Shown: positions 26,205 through 34,227 of the stretch, piece by piece
Position numbering within the stretch: position 1 is the first letter of the stretch
Layout: each line of letters begins with the position of its first letter
Position numbers and translations under genes: made by a program
From: CAVRUF01 sp963716005
GTDB lineage: Bacteria; Actinomycetota; Thermoleophilia; Gaiellales; Gaiellaceae
NCBI GenBank assembly: GCA_963716005.1
Contig: OY970285.1
Coordinates: forward strand, 1,488,001-1,552,000
DNA length: 64,000 nucleotides
Direction: 5' to 3'
Notes under the pieces: model-generated
Databases searched by the model: none
What the model was told of the DNA's origin: nothing
The model's input: only the letters and a program-made list of their open reading frames with translations

Positions 26205-27349
26205 AAGATGGATCCGAAAAGGTTGCTAATCGTGTCCCCGGCCTCGGAGAGAGCGTGGCCAGAGTACCACTCCGCCTTCTCGGCGAATCCGGGCGCCTCG
26301 ACATCCTCCGCGGCGACCAGCGCGCGGCGCGCGACGAGCTTGCCGTTGTCCATCAGGCGGATCTCCCCGAGCTTCTGGCCCTTGCGCACCGGAAGGCTCA
26401 CCATCGCGGGCGCGACGACCGTCTCGACGAGCGGCCGGTCGAGCGGCAGCACCGCCGAGGCGCCCTTCGCCGCCACCAGCGGGAGCATCTCCTCGGAGAA
26501 CGGGATCTCCGCGCTCGCATATGTCCGGGCGGGGTCGACGACCTGGCGGCGGCCATACTGGTCGAAGCCCCAGTTGAGGAGCCTGGCCAGGTCGCGGTTT
26601 CGCTGCTTGCGCTCGGGGCTTCCCAGGACGACCGTGTAGATCGTCGTTCCGTCGCGCTTGGCGACCGCCACCTCGCACCAGCCGGCATCGTCCGTGTGGC
26701 CCGTCTTCACGCCGTAGAGCCCGCGGTAGCGGCCGAGCAGGTCGTTCCAGGTGTGGAGCGAGCGTCCGCCGGCGATCTCATCGGTCCTCTTGCGCACGAG
26801 CTTGCGGATGAGCGGCTTCTGCATCGCCGCCTGGGCGAGCACGAGGACGTCGTCCGCCGAGGAGTAGTGCCCCGGCACGTCGAGCCCGTCGGGCCGGACG
26901 AAATGGGTGTTCTCGAGCCCGAGCTCGGCGGCCTTGGCGTTCATCATCTCGACGAACTGCGGGACAGTGCCGCCGACGTGCGCGGCGAGCGCGAACGCCG
27001 AGTCGTTGGCGCTCTGGATGAGCGCGGCCGCGAGCAGGTCGCGCACGGTCAGGCGCTCCCCGGGCGTCAGGTCGATGCTCGACTCGCCGACCGTCGAGGA
27101 ACGCGCATTCACTCGAACTTCATCGTCCGCCTTCGCGTGCTCGAGCACGACGAGCGCGGTCATGAGCTTGGTGATGCTCGCGATCTGCAGGCGCTCGTCC
27201 TCGTGCGCGCCCGCGAGCACCTCGCCCGTCTTCGCATTCGAGACCAGGTACGAGTTCGCGTCGACCTCGGGCGGAGGCCCGGCGATCGAGGGGGCGGCGG
27301 CGACAAGCGCGACGCACGCGGCAAGAAAAAGCAGCAGAAGGCGCCGCAC
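26201..27349 (-). CDS. D-alanyl-D-alanine carboxypeptidase (PBP5/DacA family)
   Basis: Low-molecular-mass penicillin-binding protein that trims the terminal D-alanine from peptidoglycan stem peptides outside the membrane. A signal peptide covers the first 23 or so residues. The three active-site motifs are complete: SITK near residue 58, SAN in LIQSANDSAF, and KTG in YGVKTGHTDDAG. A second beta-rich domain follows (from about residue 285), and the C-terminus ends SNLFGSIF in a possible amphipathic membrane anchor. Length 382 is typical. It overlaps the kinase gene by four bases and is divergent from a small gene at 27384. Confidence 0.92.
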   Translation of the reverse strand: MRRLLLLFLAACVALVAAAPSIAGPPPEVDANSYLVSNAKTGEVLAGAHEDERLQIASITKLMTALVVLEHAKADDEVRVNARSSTVGESSIDLTPGERLTVRDLLAAALIQSANDSAFALAAHVGGTVPQFVEMMNAKAAELGLENTHFVRPDGLDVPGHYSSADDVLVLAQAAMQKPLIRKLVRKRTDEIAGGRSLHTWNDLLGRYRGLYGVKTGHTDDAGWCEVAVAKRDGTTIYTVVLGSPERKQRNRDLARLLNWGFDQYGRRQVVDPARTYASAEIPFSEEMLPLVAAKGASAVLPLDRPLVETVVAPAMVSLPVRKGQKLGEIRLMDNGKLVARRALVAAEDVEAPGFAEKAEWYSGHALSEAGDTISNLFGSIF

Positions 27350-27383
27350 GAACCTGAATGGTACCGGCGCCTACACTGCGTCC

Positions 27384-27695
27384 ATGGGACAAGAGATCGA
27401 GACCACGCAGGGCGGCGAGCGCTCGCTCGAGCTCCAGCTCGGCGCGCTCGGCGGGTTCGACCTGCGGCCCACGCGACTCTTCGTCTGGAAGGGCGAGGAA
27501 CGCGAGACGCAGGCGCGGATCGTCTCGCTCGGCTTCCCGCCCGGGGACGCCGGAAACGAGGTCACGCCCCGCGAGGTCGAGGCGGGTGCGGTCCGCGTGC
27601 GCACGCGCGGGAACCCGCTGCTGACGGTCGCGCTCGCCGGGGTCTACGCCACGCGCCGGGCCGTGGAGGCCGCGCGGCGGCCTACTGGATCCTGA
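27384..27695 (+). CDS. Conserved-looking small hypothetical protein
   Basis: Not recognised. The 103-residue soluble product is mostly predicted beta strand: RSLELQLGALGGF, RLFVWKGEERETQARIVSLGF and VRVRTRGNPLLTVALAGVYA, separated by a turn with PPGDAGNEVTPREV. There is no signal peptide or membrane helix. Codon usage is like that of its neighbours, which supports a real gene. It is divergent from the carboxypeptidase gene (34 bases between the starts) and its last 14 bases overlap the end of the convergent LysM gene. Confidence 0.6.
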   Translation: MGQEIETTQGGERSLELQLGALGGFDLRPTRLFVWKGEERETQARIVSLGFPPGDAGNEVTPREVEAGAVRVRTRGNPLLTVALAGVYATRRAVEAARRPTGS

Positions 27696-28038
27696 TCTTC
27701 GTTCCCGGCTCGAGCGCGTTCGCTTCGATGTTCGGGTTGAGCGTGATCAGGTCGTCGACGGTCGTGTCGAAGCGAAGCGCGATCGCCTCGAGCGTGTCGC
27801 CCGGCTTGATCACGTAGTTCTTGCGCTTCTTGGGATTCCCGACAGTGGTCGTCCCCGTGCTCGTCGGCGTCGTCGCGAAACTGCCGGTGGGGCCTGCCGC
27901 CTCCGTCTTCTCCGGGGCGTTCAGCGAGCTCGAGACGAGGAGCGCTAGCACCGTCACGGCCGCGAAGAACGCGAGCGGCGCGAGCAGGCGCGGGCCCCAG
28001 GAGGTGCGATGCTCGGACTCGTCGCGGTCTTTCACCAT
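27682..28038 (-). CDS. LysM-domain membrane-anchored protein
   Basis: Probable cell-wall-binding protein. The 118 residues contain a short cytoplasmic basic start, one membrane helix (LLAPLAFFAAVTVLALLVSS), a Thr/Ser-rich linker, and a C-terminal LysM domain starting NYVIKPGDTLEAIALRFDT and ending LEPGTKIRIQ. LysM binds GlcNAc-containing polymers such as peptidoglycan. With a single LysM and no enzymatic domain it may act as an adaptor or spacer. It overlaps the pyrF stop by seven bases, so it is the last gene of the nuclease-pyrF-LysM unit. Confidence 0.85.
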   Translation of the reverse strand: MVKDRDESEHRTSWGPRLLAPLAFFAAVTVLALLVSSSLNAPEKTEAAGPTGSFATTPTSTGTTTVGNPKKRKNYVIKPGDTLEAIALRFDTTVDDLITLNPNIEANALEPGTKIRIQ

Positions 28039-28961
28039 CCGGATACAGCCCAGACCTCTCGTTGAAGGCGCGCCGCCTCGGCCGCGGCCGCCGTGCGCCA
28101 CTCGGCGCCGTCTACCTTGAACGCGTAGATGACGCTGCGAGACACGGGCACGAGCGCGCTCGCGGGGCCGCTCGTGAACGCGCGGGCCACATCCGCCGGG
28201 GTCGCGCCCTGTGCGCCGATGCCCGGGAGGAGCAGGATCGCCTTCGGCATGAGCCGCCGCGCCTCGCCCACCGAGCGGGGATAGGTCGCGCCGACGACGG
28301 CGCCGACACTGGACAGCCCGCGCTCGCCGTTCAGATCCTCGCCCCAGGCCGCGACCAGCTCGGCGACGTGGTGCCAGACGGGGCGCTTGTCCGAGAGCGC
28401 CAGCTCCTGGACGTCGGCGCTGCCCGAGTTCGACGTCTTCACGAGGCAGAAGATCCCGGTCCCGGCGCGACGGCAGGCGGTGAGGAAGGGCTCGATCGAG
28501 TCGGCGCCCATGTACGGATTGACCGTGAGCGCGTCGACGGGCGGATCGGCGCCCTCCGCGCCCTGGAGGTAGGCGTCCGCGTAGGCGCGGGCAGTCGAGC
28601 CGATGTCGCCGCGCTTTCCGTCCGCGATCACGAAGAGGCCCGCGTGCCGCGCGTACTCGCACGTCTCCTCGAACGCCTGGATGCCGTCGGCGCCGAGCGC
28701 CTCGAAGAACGCGAGCTGCACCTTCACGCCCACGACGTACGGCGCGGTCGCGTCGACGAGTCCGCGGGAGAAGCGGAGGCAGGCCTCGGCGGCGGCGGCC
28801 CGGCTCGCGTGCGCGCCTGCGCGAAGCTCGAGCGGCAGGAGGTCGGCCCGCGGATCGATGCCCAGAACGATCTGGCTCCGCTTGCGCTCGACGGCGTCCG
28901 CCACCCGATCGCCAAAGGTCACGACCGAGCTGCGCGGACCCGCGTCCACCTCCTGTTGCAT
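28032..28961 (-). CDS. pyrF: Orotidine 5'-phosphate decarboxylase (long, actinobacterial-type)
   Basis: Last step of UMP synthesis. The 309-residue protein belongs to the longer OMPDC branch: VLGIDPRADLLP near the N-terminus, KVQLAFFEALG, and the catalytic charged array VIADGKRGDIGSTARAYADA with Lys-Asp as proton donor and partner. LLPGIGAQGATP binds phosphate. It starts 9 bases after the exonuclease/GIY-YIG gene ends. pyrE lies about 2.3 kb upstream on the same strand, so the pyrimidine genes are split by HU and nuclease genes. Confidence 0.93.
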   Translation of the reverse strand: MQQEVDAGPRSSVVTFGDRVADAVERKRSQIVLGIDPRADLLPLELRAGAHASRAAAAEACLRFSRGLVDATAPYVVGVKVQLAFFEALGADGIQAFEETCEYARHAGLFVIADGKRGDIGSTARAYADAYLQGAEGADPPVDALTVNPYMGADSIEPFLTACRRAGTGIFCLVKTSNSGSADVQELALSDKRPVWHHVAELVAAWGEDLNGERGLSSVGAVVGATYPRSVGEARRLMPKAILLLPGIGAQGATPADVARAFTSGPASALVPVSRSVIYAFKVDGAEWRTAAAAEAARLQREVWAVSGW

Positions 28962-28970
28962 GAACGGAGC

Positions 28971-30639
28971 TTAACTCGCGGCAGCGGCGGCAATTCGCGC
29001 GGGATCGAGCGGGAGCACGCGCAGTTCGGGCGGGGGACGCCGGATGAACCCGCCCAGGCAGAGCAGGTCGTCGGCATCCTCGGGCCCGACCGACGGGTTC
29101 GCGGCCGAGCGCTGCGCTTCGGCGACCCCGGCCGCAGCCTCGACCGACGCACCGGCGTTCCGCGCAAGCCGTCGCGTCGCGGCGATGCGGCCTCCCGCGA
29201 CGAAGACGGCCGTGCGGAACCCGTCGTCGAGCGCCGGGAGGAGCAGGCACACCTGGAGCGCGCGGAGTCGCTCGAGCTCGCGCAGGTCGGCGATCGCCGC
29301 CTCGAGCGCGGAGAGCCGGTCGCGCAGGCGTGCCGCGTCCTCGTAGCGCTGCGCGGCCGCGAGCCTGGTCAGGCGCGCGCGGACGCCGGCGAGCGGCGCG
29401 CCGGCCGTGAGGCGATCGAGCTCCTCCGGCGTCGCCTGGGCGAGCGCGCGGACGGTGAGCTCGGCGCGGCGGCGGCTTTTCAGCGGACCGAGCGCGGTCG
29501 GTTCCTTCGCCAGGCGAATCCCGTCGTCGCGCCGCTCGAGGTAGGCGTAGCGGTCGGGGCGCAGCCCCGCGCGCGTTCCCGGGCGGACGCAGCTCGCGGA
29601 TGAGCCGCAGCTCCTCGATCGCCGCCTCGACCTCGGAGCCGAGGACGCGCCACTCGATCCGCTCGAGCGCGGCGAGCGCAGCCTCGACGGCCGGGCGCTG
29701 GCGCTCGGTGCCGAAGTAGGAGCGAAGCCGCGTGCGCAGGTTCCGGGCACGGCCGACGTAGAGCACCTGGTCGCCGGGGCCGCGGAACAGGTAGACGCCG
29801 GGTCGCGTGGGCGCGCCGAACGCGAGCGAGCGCTTGTCGTGCGCCTGCCGCGCCCGCGGTGAGGCGATCCGCTGGAGATCCGCCACCGTCGCGGCGCCAC
29901 GCTCCTGCGCCATCCCGATCAGCGCGACGAGGATCTCGGCCGTGGCCTCCGCATCCGCGAGCGCGCGATGGCACGGCTGCGCCGATGTCCCGAAGAAGCG
30001 CGAGAGCGAGGCCAGGCTCGTACGCCCGGCCCTCCCGTTCAGAAGCGCCCGCGCGAGCGGCACCGTGTCGAGCACCGGCGCGGCGAGCCGGCGCGACTCC
30101 ATCCGGTCGACGGCGCTGTCGAGGAACGACATGTCGAAGCGGGCGTTGTGCGCGACGAGCACGCAGTCGCCGGCGAACGCGAGGAAGCGCCGCATGGCGA
30201 CGTCGACGGCCGGCGCCCCGCGCAGGTCGGCGTCGCGGATCCCGGTCAGCTGCGTGATCGCGGGGCTGAGCGGCCCGCGCGGGCGGACGAACGTCTCGAA
30301 CGTCCCGGCCGTCTCGAGGCCGCGGATACGCACGGCGCCGATCTCGCAGATCTCGGAGGTGCGGGCCGAGAGCCCGGTCGTCTCGAGGTCGACGACGACG
30401 AAGGTCGCCGCCTCGAGCGGGAGATCCTCCGCCTCGGCGCCCGCCAGTGCGACGTGCGCGCCGGTCCAGACGAGCCGCGCATCCGACTCGACCACCTCGC
30501 CGAGCAGCGAGCGCGCCAGCCCGGCCGGGGCGCTGGCGAGCGCGAAGAGCGAGCGCGCAGCATCGGCCGCAGGGACGGGCCCGCGCCGTTCCTCGACGAG
30601 CTCGACCAGCCGATCGGCGGCATCCAGACGAAGTTGCAC
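28971..30639 (-). CDS. DEDDh exonuclease - GIY-YIG endonuclease fusion (DnaQ/Cho-like), frameshifted
   Basis: Likely DNA-repair nuclease joining a DnaQ-type 3'-5' exonuclease to a UvrC/Cho-like GIY-YIG domain, the arrangement seen in mycobacterial Cho-like proteins. Exonuclease motifs: VVVDLETTGLSA near residue 85, LVAHNARFDMSFLD, and CHRALADAEATAEI. The nuclease part starts RPGVYLFRGPGDQVLYVGRARNLRTRLRSYF. The frame breaks at the CCCC run 29565-29568; the C-terminal 195 residues (from GLRPDRYAYLERRDDG) continue in the next frame. Length is 3n+1. A UvrB-binding-like segment YEDAARLRDRLSALE follows. A LexA-type box sits 15 bases upstream of the GTG start. Confidence 0.85.
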
Positions 30640-30653
30640 CCCGTCAGCATGAC

Positions 30654-30667
30654 AGAACGTATGTTCG
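30654..30667 (-). promoter_or_regulatory. LexA (SOS) box upstream of the nuclease fusion gene
   Basis: On the minus strand the site reads CGAACATACGTTCT, matching the Gram-positive LexA consensus CGAACRNRYGTTYC at 13 of 14 positions. It lies 15 bases upstream of the exonuclease/GIY-YIG start and overlaps a possible -10 element (TATACG), so LexA binding would block transcription. This predicts DNA-damage induction of the nuclease and possibly of pyrF and the LysM gene downstream. Confidence 0.75.
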
Positions 30668-30668
30668 T

Positions 30669-30906
30669 ATAGCTAGACCCCTCTGGGCGAGTCTGGTGAT
30701 ACGAGCCTCGTCGCAGGGTCGCGATGGTCGGTGCGAGGCAAGGACGCAGACTCGTGCCCGTATCGGGAATACGGGCACGACCGAGGACGCCGCATCGCGC
30801 CGACCAGCGCGGCCCTGCGGGCTCAGGCTCGTACCGCCAGACCGCCAACGACGGAGGCCGCCTTTTCGGGCGGCCTCCGAGATCGGTGGAAGAGGGGTGG
30901 TACCGG
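30669..30906. other. Intergenic region with strong inverted repeats (possible structured RNA)
   Basis: No gene is visible between the HU stop and the LexA box. A perfect 11-bp inverted repeat (CGTGCCCGTAT / ATACGGGCACG, 30753-30763 and 30769-30779) has a five-base loop and no T tract. A second, weaker arm pair GCCTCG / CGAGGC lies around 30706-30740. Together with the HU-side hairpin this gives three stems in about 180 bases. Confidence 0.5.
30853..30878 (-). terminator. Probable terminator of the HU gene
   Basis: Perfect 10-bp stem GGAGGCCGCC / GGCGGCCTCC around a six-base loop, 29 bases past the HU stop on the minus strand. No T tract follows, so it would be an actinobacterial-style hairpin terminator or an mRNA 3' stabiliser. 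Confidence 0.55.
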
Positions 30907-31191
30907 CTAGCTGTTCTTGAGAGCGGCCTTCAGTGAGCTCCCGGCCGAGAACTTCGGGACGGTCGCGGCGGCGATCATGACGCGCTCGCCCGTCCGCGGG
31001 TTGACGCCCTGACGTGCATTGCGGTGCTGCGGAGAGAACTTGCCGAATCCCGTGAACGTGACGGCCTCGCCACTCACGAGCGTCTCCTGGACCGACTCGA
31101 GAAACGCATCGACGGCCGCAGCCGCATCGCGCTTCGAGAGACCTGCCTTCGCCGCGACGCTATCGACGAATTCTGACTTGGTGACTGCCAC
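30907..31191 (-). CDS. hup: HU-family DNA-binding protein
   Basis: Nucleoid-associated DNA-bending protein. The 94 residues have the HU order: VTKSEFVDSVAAKAGLSKRDA, VDAFLESVQETL, GFGKFSPQHRNARQGVNPRTGE with the DNA-intercalating Arg-x-x-x-x-x-Asn-Pro-x-Thr arm, and VPKFSAGSSLKAALK. No lysine-rich tail such as that of mycobacterial HupB is present, so this is the short form. GGAGGAGAGG lies just upstream of the GTG start, an optimal ribosome-binding site. Expression is probably high and monocistronic, with its own promoter and hairpin terminator. Confidence 0.95.
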   Translation of the reverse strand: MAVTKSEFVDSVAAKAGLSKRDAAAAVDAFLESVQETLVSGEAVTFTGFGKFSPQHRNARQGVNPRTGERVMIAAATVPKFSAGSSLKAALKNS

Positions 31192-31232
31192 TTCCCTCTC
31201 CTCCCATTTCGATTTCGTAGATCTGGCTCGGA

Positions 31233-31262
31233 ACCGTAACAGTGGGGCTTACAAGCACGCAA
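31233..31262 (-). promoter_or_regulatory. Candidate promoter of the HU gene
   Basis: On the minus strand TTGCGT (31262-31257) and TACGGT (31238-31233) are separated by 18 bases, about 40 bases upstream of the HU start. The match to -35/-10 consensus is moderate; the region is AT-richer than its surroundings. Confidence 0.4.
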
Positions 31263-31280
31263 CCAAGCGGGTTGCGGGGT

Positions 31281-31811
31281 TCACGCCCCGGTGATCTCGC
31301 TGGCGCGGAAGAGCGCCTCGAGCCGCACGGACTCTTCGGCGAAGGCACCCTCCCCTCCTTCCTCGCGATCAACTATGCAAATTGCGGCGTTGCACACGAG
31401 CCCAGCTTCTCTCAGGGCTCGGACGGCAGAGATGGCCGCACCGCCTGTCGTGACCACATCTTCGACGAGGCAGACGCTCTGGCCGGCCTCGAAAACGCCC
31501 TCGATGCGGTTCTCCGTGCCGTACCCCTTGGCGTCCTTGCGGACGATGAGGAACGGCAGGCCGGAGGCCAGTGACCCTGCGGCCGCGAGCGCGACGGCGC
31601 CCAGCTCGGGCCCTGCCAGCAGGTCGGGGCGCTCCCCCAGGGCAAGGGCGCGCTCGGCGATCCGCTCACCCAGAGCGCGCAGGAGGTCGGGGTGCGTCTC
31701 GAAGCGGTACTTGTCCAGGTAGTAGCGCGACCGGCGACCGGAGCGCAGGACGAAGTCGCCCTCGAGATAGGCGCGCTCCTTGAGGAGCGCCGCGAGCTCG
31801 GCGTCGGTCAC
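31281..31811 (-). CDS. pyrE: Orotate phosphoribosyltransferase
   Basis: Adds ribose-phosphate from PRPP to orotate in UMP synthesis. The 176 residues show SGRRSRYYLDKYRFE near the N-terminus, the flexible-loop region RKDAKGYGTENRIEG, and the PRPP-binding motif VCLVEDVVTTGGAA. The Lys of the catalytic loop is present. It overlaps the small membrane protein gene upstream by four bases and lies about 90 bases before the HU start, so transcription of HU may also be reached by read-through. pyrF is further downstream on the same strand. Confidence 0.92.
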   Translation of the reverse strand: MTDAELAALLKERAYLEGDFVLRSGRRSRYYLDKYRFETHPDLLRALGERIAERALALGERPDLLAGPELGAVALAAAGSLASGLPFLIVRKDAKGYGTENRIEGVFEAGQSVCLVEDVVTTGGAAISAVRALREAGLVCNAAICIVDREEGGEGAFAEESVRLEALFRASEITGA

Positions 31812-32005
31812 CGGGTCGTCCCGAGCACCGCGCGTGCGAGGAGGACGAGACGCTCGCCCTCTCCCGAGCCCGCGGCGAGCGAGATCATCGAGCCGTCGTC
31901 GAAGTAGAGCTCGGCGCGCTCGCGCGAGCCTTCCCGGGAGCGCCGGACATACGCGACCGCGGCCACGCCTGCGGCCGTGACGAAGGCCCAGCGCGCCTTA
32001 CGCAT
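31808..32005 (-). CDS. Small protein with N-terminal hydrophobic segment
   Basis: Not recognised. The 65-residue product from ATG 32005 has a short basic start, a weak hydrophobic helix (WAFVTAAGVAAVAYV), a basic stretch, then AELYFDDGSMISLAAGSGEG, and VLLARAVLG. The segment with YFDDGSMISL is likely an extended strand pair. A longer open frame exists upstream but overlaps the roadblock gene in another frame. It is sandwiched between roadblock and pyrE genes with overlaps of eight and four bases, which supports translation of a real small gene. Confidence 0.55.
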   Translation of the reverse strand: MRKARWAFVTAAGVAAVAYVRRSREGSRERAELYFDDGSMISLAAGSGEGERLVLLARAVLGTTR

Positions 32006-32354
32006 CCGTGGCCTTCCTGCGCGGCTTCGGCTTGTCGGTCGCCCGCAGGGCGGCACGCAGGTCGTAGAGGACGAGGCCGACGGTCGGATCCGGATCCGTG
32101 GTCGCCGCGATCGTCCTGCCGCCCTCGCGCACGACGAACACCGCACCGCCCTCGGTGGAGACGACGAGGTCGGTGAGCCCGGTGCGCCCGCTCGTCTCCT
32201 CGGCGGCTTCGGCGAGCGCGAGCGCCGCCGAGGCGGTCGTGTCTCCGTCCTCGAGGGTCGAGGCGAGCACGCCGCCGCGCGGGCCGATGACGACCGCCGC
32301 GCGTACCTGCGAGGAAACGGAGGTGAGATCGGCGAGCGCTTTGGCTGCGTCCAT
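31998..32354 (-). CDS. Roadblock/LC7-domain protein
   Basis: Roadblock/LC7-type small regulatory protein; in bacteria these often accompany or regulate Ras-like GTPases (MglB-type). The 118 residues begin MDAAKALADLTSVSSQVRAA, with the typical AVVIGPRGGVLAST turn, an alternating beta/alpha pattern, TDLVVSTEGGAVFVVREGG and a basic C-terminal tail KPKPRRKAT. No MglA-like GTPase gene is adjacent, so its partner is elsewhere or absent. It is divergent from the YihY gene with about 40 bases between the starts. Fold-level assignment is from sequence pattern only. Confidence 0.68.
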   Translation of the reverse strand: MDAAKALADLTSVSSQVRAAVVIGPRGGVLASTLEDGDTTASAALALAEAAEETSGRTGLTDLVVSTEGGAVFVVREGGRTIAATTDPDPTVGLVLYDLRAALRATDKPKPRRKATDA

Positions 32355-32393
32355 GCGCAGGAACCTAGCAGGGGTGCGCCTTACACTCCGAAT

Positions 32394-33206
32394 GTGGCTC
32401 GGCCGACTCCGGTGCTCGGGAAGTTCCTCGCCGACCGCGGGACGCACCTCGCCGCGATGATCGCCTACTTCGCGCTCCTCGCATTCGTCCCGATTCTCTT
32501 CCTCGCGCTCTCGCTGATCGGCCTCGCGGGCACGCCGGACGAGTCGAGCTACCTGATCGAGCAGCTCCAGCGCGCCTTTCCGGCGAGCTCGGTCGAGCGG
32601 CTCGTGAGCGTCGTCGAGGACATCCAGGGAAGCGCCGCCGAGCTCGGCCTCGTCGGCGGGATCACCCTGATCTGGGCGGCGCTCGGCTTCTTCAGCGTGG
32701 TCGAGTCGGCGCTGAACATCGTCTACGGGCTCCAGAACCGTCCGTTCGTCCGCCAGAAGGCGCTCGTCTTCGTACTCACGGCTGCCGGCCTCGCCGTGCT
32801 CTTCGTCGCGCTCGTGATCGGGACGGTCGGGGTGAACCTCGCGCAGGACTCCGGCCGCTTCGGCGGTACGCTCGCGTACCTCTGGGGCATCGCGCTCTCG
32901 ACCGCGCTCCTCGTCGGCGTCCTCTGGAGCCTCTACACGCTGCTCACGAACGCGCGCATCCCGTGGCGGGAGACGTTTCCGGGCGCGCTCTTCGCGGCGC
33001 TCGTGCTCCAGGCGACGTTCCAGGTGCTGCCGCTCTTCGTGTGGGGGAGCGGCGACCTCGCCTCGCTCCAGGCGTTCGGCGGGTTGCTCCTGCTGCTCGT
33101 CTGGATCTACCTGATGGCGAACGTGCTCGTGCTCGGCGCCGAGGTCAACTGGTACCTCGCGCACGGGCGCAAGCGGCCGGACGAACCGCCTAAAGGGCTC
33201 GCTTAG
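32394..33206 (+). CDS. YihY/BrkB-family inner membrane protein
   Basis: Six-helix integral membrane protein of the YihY (formerly called RNase BN) family, function unsettled. The 270 residues include the family start HLAAMIAYFALLAFVPILFLALSL-like segment (seen as LAAMIAYFALLAFVP), the conserved VGGITLIWAALGFFSVVESALN region, and the motif RIPWRETFPGALFAA, then the helix LLLLLVWIYLMANVLVLGAEVNW typical of the family end. GTG 32394 is chosen, as the ATG two bases upstream is out of frame. Convergent overlap of four bases with the cNMP-binding gene. Confidence 0.88.
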   Translation: MARPTPVLGKFLADRGTHLAAMIAYFALLAFVPILFLALSLIGLAGTPDESSYLIEQLQRAFPASSVERLVSVVEDIQGSAAELGLVGGITLIWAALGFFSVVESALNIVYGLQNRPFVRQKALVFVLTAAGLAVLFVALVIGTVGVNLAQDSGRFGGTLAYLWGIALSTALLVGVLWSLYTLLTNARIPWRETFPGALFAALVLQATFQVLPLFVWGSGDLASLQAFGGLLLLLVWIYLMANVLVLGAEVNWYLAHGRKRPDEPPKGLA

Positions 33207-33631
33207 AGCTCGTCGTCGTCGGTCGTGGCCAACGCGCGCTTGGCGAGCGCCTGGAGGATCTTTCGCTCCACGCCGGGCATCCCGTCGATCATGCTCCAGA
33301 ACGACTGGCGCGAGAGCACGAAGAACCGCAGCGGCGTCGCCGCCGTCACGGTCGCGGTGCGCGGGATGTCCACGATCAGCGCGATCTCGCCGAAGAAGTC
33401 GCCGTCGCCCAACGGGCCGAGCTTCTGGTCGCCCTTCGTGACCTCGGCGTCGCCCTCGATGATCACGAAGAACTCCTGCGCCAGCTCGCCCTCGCGGCAG
33501 AGCACACGGCCCGCTTCGACCTCGAGATCCTCGGTCGCCTTCGCAAGCTGTGCGAGCTCGTCCTTGGACAGATCGCTGAAGAGCGGCGCGCGGCCGAGCG
33601 ACTCGACCTTGGTGTCATGTGAGAACAGCAC
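33203..33631 (-). CDS. Stand-alone cyclic-nucleotide-binding-domain protein (first paralogue)
   Basis: The 142 residues are almost entirely one CNB domain: LFSDLSKDELAQLAKAT, the beta roll with GRVLCREGELAQEFFVIIEG, and the phosphate-binding cassette GDFFGEIALIVDIPRTATV (Gly-Glu, Arg-Thr-Ala), followed by helix C. There is no HTH, kinase or channel domain, so it cannot bind DNA like CRP; it may be a ligand sensor acting on a partner. A paralogue with the same layout lies at 54005. It follows rdgB on the same strand, 9 bases away. Confidence 0.85.
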   Translation of the reverse strand: MLFSHDTKVESLGRAPLFSDLSKDELAQLAKATEDLEVEAGRVLCREGELAQEFFVIIEGDAEVTKGDQKLGPLGDGDFFGEIALIVDIPRTATVTAATPLRFFVLSRQSFWSMIDGMPGVERKILQALAKRALATTDDDEL

Positions 33632-33640
33632 AGGAGAAAT

Positions 33641-34227
33641 CTAACGTTCCTGCGTGTCCACGCCTAATGCGACCGCCAGCGCCTGGGCGGCCTGGGCGCG
33701 GTGGCTGTGGCCCGACTTCCACGCGTCGCCGAGCTCCGCGACGGTCTGCGTCTCGCCGTCCGGGACGAAAACCGGGTCGTAGCCGAAGCCTTCGTCCCCC
33801 TTCCGCTCCTCGGCAATCGCGCCTGCGAGCGTCCCGCTCACGGCGATCTCGGTGCCGTCGGGCGCGAGCGCGACCAGCTCGCAGACGTAGCGCGCCCGGC
33901 GTTCCTCGACTCCCCGGAGCGCGGCGAGGAGCTTCTCCACGTTCTGCTCGTCGCTCGCGTCCTCGCCGGCGTAGCGGGCCGAGAAGATCCCCGGCGCGCC
34001 CCCGAGCGCGGCGACCTCGAGGCCCGAGTCCTCGCCCGCCATCCACGCCTCGGGATCGCCCTCGGTCCGGCCGTGCAGCGCCTTTCCGCGCGCGTTGTCG
34101 CGGAACGTCTCTCCGCGTCTCGGGCGGAAGCGGCGGGCCCGTGCCAGCGCTCGACCGTCCAGCCGGGGAGCGCGTCCCCGAGCTCGCGCGCCTTGTTCGC
34201 GTTCTCGGAGACGAGGACGAGTCTCAC
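33641..34227 (-). CDS. rdgB: RdgB/HAM1 non-canonical purine NTP pyrophosphatase, doubly frameshifted
   Basis: Hydrolyses ITP, dITP and XTP to keep inosine out of nucleic acids. The start RLVLVSENANKARELGDAL is in one frame, a short stretch PPLPPET in a second, and GETFRDNARGKALHG through EDSGLEVAALGGAPGIFSARYAG and GDEGFGYDPVF in the third. Length is 3n+2, and removing one base near 34135-34141 and one near 34114-34117 gives an intact 194-residue protein, the usual family size. It follows rph and mgtC; murI-rph-rdgB is a common actinobacterial order. The GTG start overlaps the mgtC stop (GTGA). Confidence 0.88.

Noticed and set aside
27682..30639. A single 985-residue protein across the nuclease, pyrF and LysM genes
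   Set aside because: It arises from a shared open frame; the LysM and nuclease segments belong to separate genes, with pyrF between in another frame.
31808..32146. Longer reading of the small protein upstream of pyrE
   Set aside because: The extra N-terminal text is Arg/Ser-rich antisense-like sequence overlapping the roadblock gene; the start at 32005 gives a cleaner product.
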